A stretch of DNA of 20,899 nucleotides from Pseudomonadota bacterium (lineage in GTDB: Bacteria; Pseudomonadota; Gammaproteobacteria; Burkholderiales; Burkholderiaceae_C): assembly GCA_023460715.1 (NCBI GenBank), contig JAEWPH010000222.1, positions 1-20,899 of the forward strand. Reading direction: 5' to 3'. Below the pieces are notes generated by a model. It was not told the DNA's origin, ran no database searches, and was given only the letters and a program-made list of their open reading frames with translations. The position numbers and the translations under genes are program-made. Positions 10,262 through 18,075 of the stretch are shown one piece after another; positions within the stretch are counted from its first letter, which is position 1; every line of letters begins with the position of its first letter.

Positions 10262-10474
10262 ATGACGACACAAACCGGAACCGTGAAATGGTTCAACGAA
10301 GACAAGGGCTTTGGCTTCATCGCCCCCGACAACGGAAGCAAGGACCTTTTTGCTCACTTCCGTGAAATCCAGGCCGGCGGCTTCAAGACCCTGACTGAGA
10401 ACCAGCACGTGCAGTTCGAAGTCACTCAGGGCGCCAAGGGCCCCCAAGCCTCCAACATTCGTGCCGTGAGCTGA
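10262..10474 (+). CDS. Cold-shock protein, CspA family
   Basis: Single-domain nucleic-acid-binding protein of 70 aa, the normal length for CspA-type RNA chaperones that melt mRNA structure in the cytoplasm. The sequence shows the N-terminal TGTVKWFN strand, RNP1 (KGFGFI, residues 15-20) and an RNP2 variant, LFAHF (29-33), where enterobacterial proteins have VFVHF. This variant fits betaproteobacterial members as I recall them. A good ribosome site, AAAGGAAA, lies 7 nt upstream of ATG 10262. A long leader precedes the gene and an intrinsic terminator follows at 10523, so it is probably a single-gene transcript. Which paralogue it is (cspA, cspD, cspE) cannot be told from this window. Confidence 0.95.
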   Translation: MTTQTGTVKWFNEDKGFGFIAPDNGSKDLFAHFREIQAGGFKTLTENQHVQFEVTQGAKGPQASNIRAVS

Positions 10475-10522
10475 AGGCATTGGGCGTAATGGCCCAGCCA
10501 GACTTCTCCACACACTTCTCCC

Positions 10523-10550
10523 AAGCGCGGTTCATCCGCGCTTTGTCATT
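10523..10550 (+). terminator. Rho-independent terminator of the cold-shock gene
   Basis: AAGCGCGG (10523-10530) pairs perfectly with CCGCGCTT (10536-10543) around the 5-nt loop TTCAT, followed by a T-rich stretch (TGTCATTT). It sits about 50 nt after the csp stop. Its position argues that the following peptidase gene starts downstream of it, at 10570. Confidence 0.75.
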
Positions 10551-10569
10551 TCTGGAAGGCACCGTTGTC

Positions 10570-11586
10570 ATGAAGAATCTGCAGGAGGCCACCGAGCGCA
10601 TCTGCGAACTCAAAGGAAGCCTGATCGCATTGGACGCACTGCTTCCTTCTCTGCTAGAAGCACTGCCGCCCGCTACCCACGACATTCTGGTGCGTTCGTT
10701 TGAAGCACATGCCGACGCAGCTCGAACGGTCATTCTGAACACCCCCATTTCAGACCATGTACTGGCCGCTTTTGAACGGGACATTGCCAGAACGCGCGCG
10801 GTGCTTGCTGGGACCGAGCCACCCCAGGGAAACCTCCATCCACGGCAGGCCGTCGAGGCCATTCTGCTGACCACCACACACATCCGCACCTACGTCGGAA
10901 CGCGACTGTTGACGGGTGCAAGCGGTTTTTTCTTCCGCCGTGATGATCGACTGTTCCTTGTGACGAACCGGCATGTCCTGTCCGATGAACCAAGCGAGCA
11001 CTTTCCCGACCGCGTCGAAATCGAGTTGCATACCGATGCAAGCAACCTGACACAGTACGCGACCTTCTCGATACCGCTCTATGAACACGGCCTCGCGCTG
11101 TGGCGACAGGCCGCCGACACGGGTGGCGCTGTGGATATCGCCACCATCGAGATTCAGACCAGTCGCTTACCAGAAGGAGCGGTGCTGCATGCCTTCGACA
11201 AGTCGCACCTTGACCCTCAAGACGAGGACGTGGCCATTGGAGACAATCTGATAGTCGTTGGCTTTCCGCTGGGATTTCACGACACGGTCCATCACCTCGC
11301 AGTGGCCCGCAGCGCATCAATCGCCTCGGCGTACGGCGTGCGCTTCCAGCAACAGGGCTACTTCCTGACCGATGCCCGCACACACCGTGGCAGCAGCGGT
11401 GCGCCTGTCGTTCGACGCAGGAGCACAAACCAAGGACGCAGGTCCTCTCTGCCGACTTGGCAGTTGCTCGGCGTGCATTCCACGCGCATGGACATGCGCA
11501 CCCGCGACCTGATCAAAGATGAGTCGCTTGGACTCAATTGCGCTTGGTACGCAGATGTTCTGATGGTGCTGACCCAAACCAAGTAG
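10570..11586 (+). CDS. Trypsin-like serine peptidase, cytoplasmic, role unknown
   Basis: A protein of 338 aa with a chymotrypsin/trypsin-fold peptidase domain from about residue 115 to the end. The triad is visible: H135 in VTNRHVL, D189 in AVDIATI, and S276 in RGSSGAP, which fits the GxSGxP nucleophile consensus. The first 110 or so residues look mainly helical and match no family I can name. There is no signal peptide or membrane segment, so it is probably cytoplasmic, unlike the periplasmic DegP/DegQ proteases, and I see no PDZ domain. The frame is open back to TTG 10480 (and ATG 10489), but that stretch contains the csp terminator, while ATG 10570 has GGAAGG (10554-10559) upstream, so I prefer 10570. 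Substrate unknown. The N-terminal part may be a partner-sensing region (inference). Confidence 0.85.
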   Translation: MKNLQEATERICELKGSLIALDALLPSLLEALPPATHDILVRSFEAHADAARTVILNTPISDHVLAAFERDIARTRAVLAGTEPPQGNLHPRQAVEAILLTTTHIRTYVGTRLLTGASGFFFRRDDRLFLVTNRHVLSDEPSEHFPDRVEIELHTDASNLTQYATFSIPLYEHGLALWRQAADTGGAVDIATIEIQTSRLPEGAVLHAFDKSHLDPQDEDVAIGDNLIVVGFPLGFHDTVHHLAVARSASIASAYGVRFQQQGYFLTDARTHRGSSGAPVVRRRSTNQGRRSSLPTWQLLGVHSTRMDMRTRDLIKDESLGLNCAWYADVLMVLTQTK

Positions 11587-11637
11587 CGATTCGTCACCTG
11601 AAATGAGGGCCCAGGCCATCACGCACGCGCACTGTGC

Positions 11638-11655
11638 GTTCAGCTTCTGCTGAAC
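11638..11655 (+). other. Perfect hairpin after the peptidase gene
   Basis: GTTCAGC (11638-11644) and GCTGAAC (11649-11655) pair perfectly around TTCT, 52 nt after the peptidase stop. There is no T-run, so it is at best a weak or factor-assisted terminator. Confidence 0.35.
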
Positions 11656-11739
11656 AGCAGTTGAGGCTATGCGCGAGCGAACTGGAATGCCTAGCTAAAC
11701 CACGACAAAGCTCGCCCTGCTACTCTGTAGCCCTCCGGG

Positions 11740-11749
11740 CCCACTCGAT
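11740..11749. repeat. Distal copy of the guaA 3'-end sequence (candidate att half)
   Basis: CCCACTCGAT here is identical and in the same orientation to 12430-12439, which encodes the last codons of GuaA (Ile-Glu-Trp-Glu region, minus strand). The two copies bracket the orphan DUF2274 gene, the geometry expected after site-specific integration at the 3' end of guaA. Ten bases is short, so chance is not excluded. Confidence 0.35.
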
Positions 11750-11818
11750 CATCAACAGGCCACGCAAGCCCGCTTGGTTAAAGGGATTTGCGATGATCGA
11801 CATGGGCCATTACCGTCG

Positions 11819-11830
11819 CTTTTACCGTCA
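11819..11830. repeat. 12-bp direct repeat, copy 1 (CTTTTACCGTCA)
   Basis: Identical to 12222-12233. It overlaps a pair of TACCGTC motifs 12 bp apart. Candidate recombinase arm-type site or remnant terminal repeat. Confidence 0.45.
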
Positions 11831-11952
11831 TCCGACAAGAGCTTGGTCTTGTGCGGAAGATGGAAGGATTTGAGAGGCGACGACTCTGGCAACTCCATCG
11901 TCAATCGCCCTCTAGGATAGCGCAGACAAGCACAGCGGTATTCCTCCAAGCC

Positions 11953-12234
11953 TCACTTCGCCGATGGCTTCGGCGCTGCCGGCCCTCCCCTCTTGAAACC
12001 ACGATCCCCCGCCATGAACGCCTCCAGCATGTGCGGGATCAACTTCTCTGCATCGACCGCCTCGCCATACGCCTGCGCGTGCAGCGCGGCGTAGCGGTCG
12101 AGGTCGGCTTTCAGGCCGGCCGGGCACGCGAAGGTAAGCTTGACGTTCTCGGTCTTGGGCAGCGGCCCAAGCCGCAGTTTGATGCTCGGAAAGCCGCATA
12201 AAACCAGCTTTCCCGAGAAGACTTTTACCGTCAA
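11953..12234 (-). CDS. Orphan DUF2274 protein (conjugative-element relic), 5' end doubtful
   Basis: The 75-residue core beginning IKLRLGPLPKTENV is typical of DUF2274, a small protein of unknown function usually encoded just after trbI in Trb-type conjugative transfer operons of integrative elements. No trb gene is present here. The family normally starts immediately before that core, but the codon where ATG would be expected (before Ser-Ile-Lys) reads CCG. The only in-frame start is a TTG at 12234, which adds 18 unrelated residues (MTVKVFSGKLVLCGFPSI) and falls inside a 12-bp repeat. This looks like a rearrangement that cut the gene at its first codon. The stop at 11953 is intact. Expression is doubtful, and it may best be called a pseudogene. 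Confidence 0.6.
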   Translation of the reverse strand: MTVKVFSGKLVLCGFPSIKLRLGPLPKTENVKLTFACPAGLKADLDRYAALHAQAYGEAVDAEKLIPHMLEAFMAGDRGFKRGGPAAPKPSAK

Positions 12235-12241
12235 AGACGGT
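12222..12241. repeat. 12-bp direct repeat, copy 2, with an overlapping palindrome
   Basis: CTTTTACCGTCA (12222-12233) repeats 11819-11830 exactly. The same site also contains the perfect palindrome ACCGTC-AAA-GACGGT (12227-12241). Two ACCGCCA motifs 12 bp apart follow at 12291 and 12303. Confidence 0.45.
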
Positions 12242-12327
12242 TTGGGTCTGAATAGTGAACGGGAGGGTCTTAATCCGGCCGCCGATTCTTACCGCCAGTT
12301 TCACCGCCAACCTGTTCCGCTGGCCGG

Positions 12328-12406
12328 CGATAGCCACCGATAGCTGCCGCGACGTATTTCTTTCTAAATCAACGCGTTATGACAGTTTTTCGATAGCTGG
12401 CGATAG
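12328..12406. repeat. Four helically phased CGATAG repeats beside guaA
   Basis: CGATAG occurs at 12328, 12338, 12391 and 12401: two pairs, each with 10-bp centre spacing, 63 bp apart. The stretch 12235-12424 encodes nothing I can support and is visibly less GC-rich than its surroundings. The phasing suggests a protein-binding cluster such as integrase or excisionase sites next to the guaA end (inference). Confidence 0.45.
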
Positions 12407-12424
12407 TCCTCGAAGGACGTCAAT

Positions 12425-14044
12425 TCACTCCCACTCGATGGTCGCCGGCGGCTTGCTCGACACGTCGTAGGTCACACGGTTGATGCCGCGTACTTCGTTG
12501 ATGATGCGGCCCGACACCTTCTTGAGCAACGCGTACGGCAGTTCAGCCCAGTCCGCGGTCATGAAGTCGCTGGTCTGCACGGCGCGCAGTGCCACGACGT
12601 AGTCATAGGTGCGGCCATCGCCCATGACGCCCACGCTCTTGACGGGCAGGAACACGGTAAAGGCCTGGCTGGTCAGGTCGTACCAGCTCTTGCCGCTGGC
12701 GGGGTCGATGAAATTGCGCAGCTCTTCGATGAAGATGGCGTCGGCGCGGCGCAGCAGGTCGGCGTATTCCTTCTTCACCTCGCCCAGGATGCGCACGCCC
12801 AGGCCGGGGCCGGGGAAGGGGTGGCGGTAGACCATCTCGGGCGGCAGGCCCAGGGCCACGCCCAGTTCGCGCACTTCGTCCTTGAACAGCTCGCGCAGCG
12901 GCTCCAGCAGCTTCAACCCCAGCTGCTCAGGCAGGCCGCCCACGTTGTGGTGGCTCTTGATGGTGACAGCCTTCTTGCTCTTGGCGCCACCCGATTCGAT
13001 GACATCGGGATAGATCGTGCCCTGTGCCAGGAAGGTGGCCCCCTTGTGGCCACCGTCGCCGGCCTTGAGCTTGGCCGCCTCCTGCTTGAAGACGGTGACG
13101 AACTCGCCGCCGATGATCTTGCGCTTGGCTTCCGGTTCGTTCACACCGGCCAGCTTGCCCAGGAACAGTTCGCTCGCATCCACGCGGATCACGCGGGCGT
13201 GCAGCTTGCCCTCGAACATTTCCATGACCATATCGCCTTCGTTCAGGCGCAGCAAGCCGTGGTCGACGAACACGCAGGTGAGCTGGTCGCCGATGGCCCG
13301 GTGGATCAGCGCGGCGGCAACCGACGAGTCCACGCCGCCGGACAGGCCCAGGATGACTTCCTCGTCACCCACCTGCTCACGGATTTTCTGAACGGCTTCC
13401 TCGATGTAGTCACCCATCACCCAGTCGGGCTGCACCTTGCAGATGCCCAGGACGAAACGCTCCAGCAGCGCCTTGCCCTGCACGGTGTGCGTGACTTCAG
13501 GGTGGAATTGCACGGCGTAGAAGCGGCGCGCTTCGTCGGCCATGCCGGCGATGGGACAGCTGTCGGTGCTGGCCATGAGCTTGAACCCCGGCGGCAGCTC
13601 GGTGACCTTGTCCCCGTGGCTCATCCACACGTTGAGCATGCCGTGGCCTTCGGCAGTGGTGAAATCGGCGATGTCCTTGAGCAGCTCGGTATGCCCATGG
13701 GCGCGCACGGCGGCGAAGCCGAATTCCCGCTTGTGCCCGCCTTCCACCTTGCCGCCCAGCTGGTGCGCCATGGTCTGCATGCCGTAGCAGATGCCCAGCA
13801 CCGGCACGCCCAGTTCGAACACGGCCTGGGGCGCCTTGTCGGTCGTGTCCTCGTACACGCTGGCATGGCTGCCCGACAGGATCACGCCCTTGAGCGTGCC
13901 GTCCTTGGCGTACTCACGGATCCACTCGTCGGTCACATCGCAGGGATGCACTTCGCTGTACACATGCGCCTCGCGCACGCGTCGGGCGATGAGCTGGGTG
14001 ACCTGGGAGCCGAAGTCGAGAATGAGGATTTTCTGGTGTTGCAT
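12425..14044 (-). CDS. guaA: GMP synthase (glutamine-hydrolysing)
   Basis: Converts XMP to GMP using ATP and glutamine-derived ammonia, the last step of de novo GMP synthesis, in the cytoplasm. 539 aa, full length. N-terminal class I glutamine amidotransferase: C86 in GICYGMQ with H181 and E183 in FHPEVTH. ATP-pyrophosphatase domain with the PP-loop SGGVDSS at 235-241. C-terminal dimerisation domain ending [11 protein letters not shown] 14044 lies 12 nt after the PIN-toxin stop, with no clear Shine-Dalgarno, so translation may be coupled to the toxin gene (inference). guaA follows guaB on the same strand, the usual guaBA arrangement, but a toxin-antitoxin pair separates them. No convincing terminator follows; GTCCT-CGA-AGGAC at 12406-12418 lacks a T-run. 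Confidence 0.98.
   Translation of the reverse strand: MQHQKILILDFGSQVTQLIARRVREAHVYSEVHPCDVTDEWIREYAKDGTLKGVILSGSHASVYEDTTDKAPQAVFELGVPVLGICYGMQTMAHQLGGKVEGGHKREFGFAAVRAHGHTELLKDIADFTTAEGHGMLNVWMSHGDKVTELPPGFKLMASTDSCPIAGMADEARRFYAVQFHPEVTHTVQGKALLERFVLGICKVQPDWVMGDYIEEAVQKIREQVGDEEVILGLSGGVDSSVAAALIHRAIGDQLTCVFVDHGLLRLNEGDMVMEMFEGKLHARVIRVDASELFLGKLAGVNEPEAKRKIIGGEFVTVFKQEAAKLKAGDGGHKGATFLAQGTIYPDVIESGGAKSKKAVTIKSHHNVGGLPEQLGLKLLEPLRELFKDEVRELGVALGLPPEMVYRHPFPGPGLGVRILGEVKKEYADLLRRADAIFIEELRNFIDPASGKSWYDLTSQAFTVFLPVKSVGVMGDGRTYDYVVALRAVQTSDFMTADWAELPYALLKKVSGRIINEVRGINRVTYDVSSKPPATIEWE
12430..12439. repeat. guaA 3'-end copy of the 10-bp repeat (candidate att core)
   Basis: CCCACTCGAT, the complement of the final GuaA codons, matches 11740-11749. 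The 3' end of guaA is a known insertion point for genomic islands, so this would be the chromosomal half of an att pair. Confidence 0.35.
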
Positions 14045-14056
14045 GGTGGTGGTCCG

Positions 14057-14491
14057 TCAGAGGCGGGAGAGGTCGAAAAGAGGCACGCCGCTGCGCTCGG
14101 CAGCGGCGATCTGGTCGGGGTCGAATGTGGCCAGCGGCAGCCGCAGCGACCGGGCCAGCCAGAGGTAGGACGCGTCCAGGGTAGGCAGGCCGGTTTCCAG
14201 CGCCACATCGAGCACGGCCTTGTGCTGGGCAGGCGCAAGCTCGTGCAGTTCCACCCGGTGGCGAATGGCCTCCAGCACGCTCCACAGGCCTTCGATGGCC
14301 GAGGGCGGAACACGTCCGCTGTGCACTCCGGCAGACAGGATGTTGCTGCACTCCCAGTGCCAGAGGTTGGGGGCTTGAGGCTCCACCTCGTCCCGGCGGA
14401 TGAGGGCATAGAGGCGCCGTGTGTGGTCGCTGGCCGCATCCGGCAGCAACCAGGCGGCGGTCACGGAAGCATCCAGAACGAAAGCGGTCAT
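14057..14491 (-). CDS. PIN-domain toxin (VapC-like ribonuclease)
   Basis: 144 aa, typical length for PIN-domain toxins, which are Mg2+-dependent endoribonucleases that cut tRNA, rRNA or mRNA when freed from the antitoxin. The acidic residues of the active site are in place: D7 (VLDASV), E47 (HWECSN), D106 (TLDASY) and D124 (ATFDPDQ), so it should be active. The start ATG overlaps the antitoxin stop by 4 bp (ATGA), giving coupled translation. It ends 12 nt before guaA and so probably shares its transcript. The partner is a Phd/YefM-type protein rather than the classical VapB, a known mixed pairing. The RNA target is unknown. Confidence 0.88.
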   Translation of the reverse strand: MTAFVLDASVTAAWLLPDAASDHTRRLYALIRRDEVEPQAPNLWHWECSNILSAGVHSGRVPPSAIEGLWSVLEAIRHRVELHELAPAQHKAVLDVALETGLPTLDASYLWLARSLRLPLATFDPDQIAAAERSGVPLFDLSRL

Positions 14492-14748
14492 GCCTGGCTC
14501 CGCCCCACGCGGCGCAAATCGTTGGCAGTCGCACCGGCGCCTGCCGGCCGGATGGTGGCGTGCAGCGCATCCATCTGTCCCAGCTCGCGGGCGATCTGCT
14601 CGTCGGAGATCACCGGGCGCCGGCGTACGGGCAGCATGCGCACCACCTCCTTGCCATGGCGGGTGATGCGCACTTCCTCGCCCTGTTCGACCAGTTCGAT
14701 GAGGGCCGAGAAGCGGCTTTTCGCGTCGTAGATGCCGAAAGACTGCAT
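14488..14748 (-). CDS. Phd/YefM-type antitoxin
   Basis: 86 aa from ATG 14748; a TTG two codons upstream (14754) is an unlikely alternative. The N-terminal half carries the Phd/YefM fold: SFGIYDAKSRFSALIELV, then GEEVRITRHGKEVVRMLP, the DNA-binding and dimerisation part. The C-terminal half, rich in Ala and Arg, should wrap the PIN toxin. Such antitoxins repress their own promoter alone or with toxin. The inverted repeat at 14758-14790 and related half-sites upstream are the likely operator. The leader is short and has no clear ribosome site. Confidence 0.85.
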   Translation of the reverse strand: MQSFGIYDAKSRFSALIELVEQGEEVRITRHGKEVVRMLPVRRRPVISDEQIARELGQMDALHATIRPAGAGATANDLRRVGRSQA

Positions 14749-14752
14749 AAAC

Positions 14753-14790
14753 AAAAAAGTCTGGCCTGAATGGTTAATTCAGACCAGACT
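14753..14790 (-). terminator. Inverted repeat plus T-run: guaB terminator and/or antitoxin operator
   Basis: On the minus strand AGTCTGG-t-CTGAAT, loop TAACC, then ATTCAG-g-CCAGACT form a stem of 13 pairs with one mismatch, followed at once by TTTTTT. That is the form of an intrinsic terminator for guaB transcripts. The same palindrome overlaps the -10 box of the toxin-antitoxin promoter and has operator-like symmetry. Related half-sites TCAGRCCAGA occur at 14779-14788 and 14817-14826. Either role, or both, is possible. Confidence 0.7.
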
Positions 14791-14816
14791 ATATCAGCCT
14801 GACCAGATTTATTCAA
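14788..14816 (-). promoter_or_regulatory. Sigma70-type promoter of the toxin-antitoxin (and probably guaA) transcript
   Basis: On the minus strand, TTGAAT (14816-14811), a 17-bp spacer, then TATAGT (14793-14788). A start near 14781 would fall inside the palindrome, so this transcript would carry only part of the terminator stem and should escape termination. Confidence 0.65.
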
Positions 14817-14837
14817 TCAGGCCAGAATCACCGAAGA

Positions 14838-16394
<1,557 letters not shown>

Positions 16395-16408
16395 CTACAC
16401 TCCAGCGC

Positions 16409-16942
16409 ATGAAAATGCACCGAATGGTCCTGCTCGCCGTGGCCTGCTCCTGGGCGCTGGGCGCATCCGCCCAATGGCAGTGGGTGGACAAGGATGGCCG
16501 CAAGGTCTTCAGCGACCGCCCCCCTGCGCAGGACGTTCCGCCGCAGAACATCCTCAAGCAGCCGGGGGGCGCCCCCCGCCCCTCAACGGCTACGGCGCCT
16601 GCGGCACCGACGGCTCCCGCAGCCAGCGCCGTTGGAGCGCCTCAGGCAACCCTGCCCCGCCCATCGGGCAAGGATGGCGAGCTGGAGGCACGCAAGGCGG
16701 AAGCCGAAGCCGCGGAGGCCGCACGCAAAAAGGCCGAAGGCGATCGCATCGCCCGCGCCCGCGCCGAGAACTGCACGCGCGCACAGCAGACGAAAGCCAC
16801 GCTCAACTCCGGTCAGCTGCTGGCCCACACCAATGCGCAGGGCGAACGCGGCTTCATGAGCGATGCGACGCGCGAAGCGGAGAACAAGCGGGCGGACGCG
16901 ATCATCGCGTCGGACTGCGGCGCGGCCAGATCCGCGCCCTGA
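16409..16942 (+). CDS. DUF4124 domain protein, periplasmic, function unknown
   Basis: 177 aa. Residues 1-21 are a signal peptide (basic start, hydrophobic core, cleavage near ASA-QW). Right after it comes the DUF4124 core WQWVDKDGRKVFSDRPP (about 23-39), a small beta domain found in many proteobacterial envelope proteins of unknown role. A Pro/Ala-rich linker (about 50-90) leads to a charged, probably coiled-coil helix rich in Ala, Glu, Lys and Arg (about 90-120), and a C-terminal part with two cysteines that could form a disulfide. An alternative ATG lies two codons on (16415). Divergent from guaB. No function can be assigned from the sequence. Confidence 0.85.
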   Translation: MKMHRMVLLAVACSWALGASAQWQWVDKDGRKVFSDRPPAQDVPPQNILKQPGGAPRPSTATAPAAPTAPAASAVGAPQATLPRPSGKDGELEARKAEAEAAEAARKKAEGDRIARARAENCTRAQQTKATLNSGQLLAHTNAQGERGFMSDATREAENKRADAIIASDCGAARSAP

Positions 16943-16998
16943 GCGCCGGCAGAAATCCCTCGGACCAGCGCGCGATGCGCCTCCCTGGGCGCAGCGTG

Positions 16999-17328
16999 TC
17001 AGTACCCGGCCTTGGCACCCGGGCGGCGCTCTGCAAAAAGGCCCGTGCCCCGGCGGCCTTGCCGGGCAAACCGCTCGCGGCGGGCCACCTTGGGGTCCAC
17101 GACCAGCGGCCGGCACCACTCCACCCGGTCCCCCTCTTCCAACGCCTGGCGCACGTCAGTGCCGCGGCCCCAGATCGCGGGTGCGTAATCGGTGTCTGCC
17201 GGATCCAGCGAGCAGGCCCGCAGCGCGTCCGCCACCGTCGCGCCAACGGGCAGCTCCAGCGCCCATTCGCGAACCTGGCCGGGCACCAGCGATGCAGCCA
17301 CTGCAATGCGCAGCAGGGACTCAGCCAT
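16999..17328 (-). CDS. rnfH: RnfH family protein (ubiquitin-like fold)
   Basis: 109 aa, matching the RnfH/UPF0125 family: small cytoplasmic proteins with a beta-grasp fold whose function is unsettled. The family signature is visible in VPGQVREWALELPVGATVADAL and, after it, IWGRGTD and GDRVEWCRPLVVDPKVARRER. ATG 17328 overlaps the end of ratA by 8 bp, so the two are translationally coupled. The same frame is open further upstream, but that part is the shadow of ratA. The ratA-rnfH pairing next to smpB is widely conserved in proteobacteria. Confidence 0.92.
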   Translation of the reverse strand: MAESLLRIAVAASLVPGQVREWALELPVGATVADALRACSLDPADTDYAPAIWGRGTDVRQALEEGDRVEWCRPLVVDPKVARRERFARQGRRGTGLFAERRPGAKAGY

Positions 17329-17761
17329 AGACCTGCTCTGCACGCTTGATGAAGGCATCCACCATGGAGCCCGCGATGCGGTCGAACACGGGCCCCACCA
17401 GGGCGGCCAGCGCCGCATTGTCGAAACCGTATTGCAGTTGCAGCTGCACCCGGCAGGCCCGTTGCGTGCCATCGCCGACCGGCAGGAACTGCCAGTCCCC
17501 CTCCAGTTGCGAGAACGGTCCTTTGACGAGCTGCATGTGGACGCGGCGGCCTTGCTCATGGGTGTTGCGCGTGACAAACGACTTGCGCAGCGCGCCCATG
17601 GCGATGCCCACCTCGGCCGTCATGCTGGTGGCGTCCTGCTCCAGCACGGAGGCGCGGTCGCACCACGGCAGGAATTCGGGGTACTTGGCCACATCCGTCA
17701 CCAGAGCAAACATTTCTTCGGGGCTGTACCAGATCAGGACGGACTTATTGACGGTTTTCAT
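17321..17761 (-). CDS. ratA: RatA/COQ10-type START-domain protein
   Basis: 146 aa, covering one polyketide-cyclase/START-like lipid-binding domain. It starts MKTVNKSVLIWYSPEEMF and contains the family segment VAKYPEFLPWC at about residues 24-34; it ends with the long helix FDRIAGSMVDAFIKRAEQVYG. Members have been described as a ribosome-association toxin (E. coli RatA) and as a ubiquinone-binding COQ10 homologue; the second role is the more general one, and the sequence cannot decide. It heads a two-gene unit with rnfH. A MITE-like element ends 50 bp upstream of its ATG, so the native promoter may have been displaced or replaced. Confidence 0.92.
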   Translation of the reverse strand: MKTVNKSVLIWYSPEEMFALVTDVAKYPEFLPWCDRASVLEQDATSMTAEVGIAMGALRKSFVTRNTHEQGRRVHMQLVKGPFSQLEGDWQFLPVGDGTQRACRVQLQLQYGFDNAALAALVGPVFDRIAGSMVDAFIKRAEQVYG

Positions 17762-17810
17762 GCTGGATGGGGCCAGAGGCCAGAGACGGTCGTGGACGGA
17801 GGCATCTTAG

Positions 17811-18075
17811 AACGTGTTGACGATCTCGCAGGGGTCGCGTTGGAGCGCAATCGGGATGAGTGGAGGCTTCGGGTGCGCTGCATGGGCTCGTGCCCATGCA
17901 AGCAGCCGGGGCCTTCAATCGCCCGATTTCGCTCCAACCCGAAGGGCAGTGGTGTGGGCGGGCGGTCTGCGGCGTTGCGGCGCTGGTGGATCGCCATGCT
18001 ATCCACTGCGTACCGCGCCTTGCATCCCTTCCCGTCGACACCGCTGCGCAACCCCTGGGAGATCGTCAACACGTT
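17811..18075. mobile_element. MITE-like element, 265 bp, with terminal inverted repeats and target duplication
   Basis: The left end (17811-17835) and the right end (18051-18075) are inverted repeats of 25 bp with 24 matches. Both are flanked by a direct repeat CTTAG (17806-17810 and 18076-18080), as expected for a 5-bp target duplication. The inside has no transposase frame but is full of nested palindromes: a 17-bp pair with one mismatch (17839-17855 with 17922-17938), a perfect 9-bp apical hairpin (17879-17887 with 17892-17900), and GTGGAT/ATCCAC at 17986-18006. This is the form of a non-autonomous element mobilised by a transposase encoded elsewhere. It fills most of the 417-bp gap between ratA and smpB, and I see no gene in the rest. 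Confidence 0.75.

Larger units (their letters stand above)
11587..11952. other. Gene-poor stretch, probable scar of an integrated element
   Basis: 366 bp without a gene I can support. It holds the hairpin at 11638, a 10-bp copy of the guaA terminal codons at 11740-11749, and two TACCGTC repeats 12 bp apart (11811-11817, 11823-11829). Small open frames here (for example 11634-11873 plus and 11752-11949 minus) lack ribosome sites and recognisable products. Confidence 0.4.

Noticed and set aside
10480..10569. Extended start of the peptidase at TTG 10480 or ATG 10489
   Set aside because: This stretch contains the cold-shock terminator hairpin, and ATG 10570 has a better ribosome site.
11752..11949. 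65-aa minus-strand frame directly after DUF2274
   Set aside because: TTG start, no family recognised, and it runs through the repeat cluster. It could be a relic of the lost element, but I cannot support it.
12821..14731. 636-aa open frame antisense to guaA and the toxin genes
   Set aside because: High GC keeps the opposite frame free of stops. The composition (many His, Gln, Asp, Val) is the usual antisense shadow of a real gene.
17758..18072. 104-aa minus frame spanning the MITE
   Set aside because: It follows the palindromes of the element and has no similarity I recognise.
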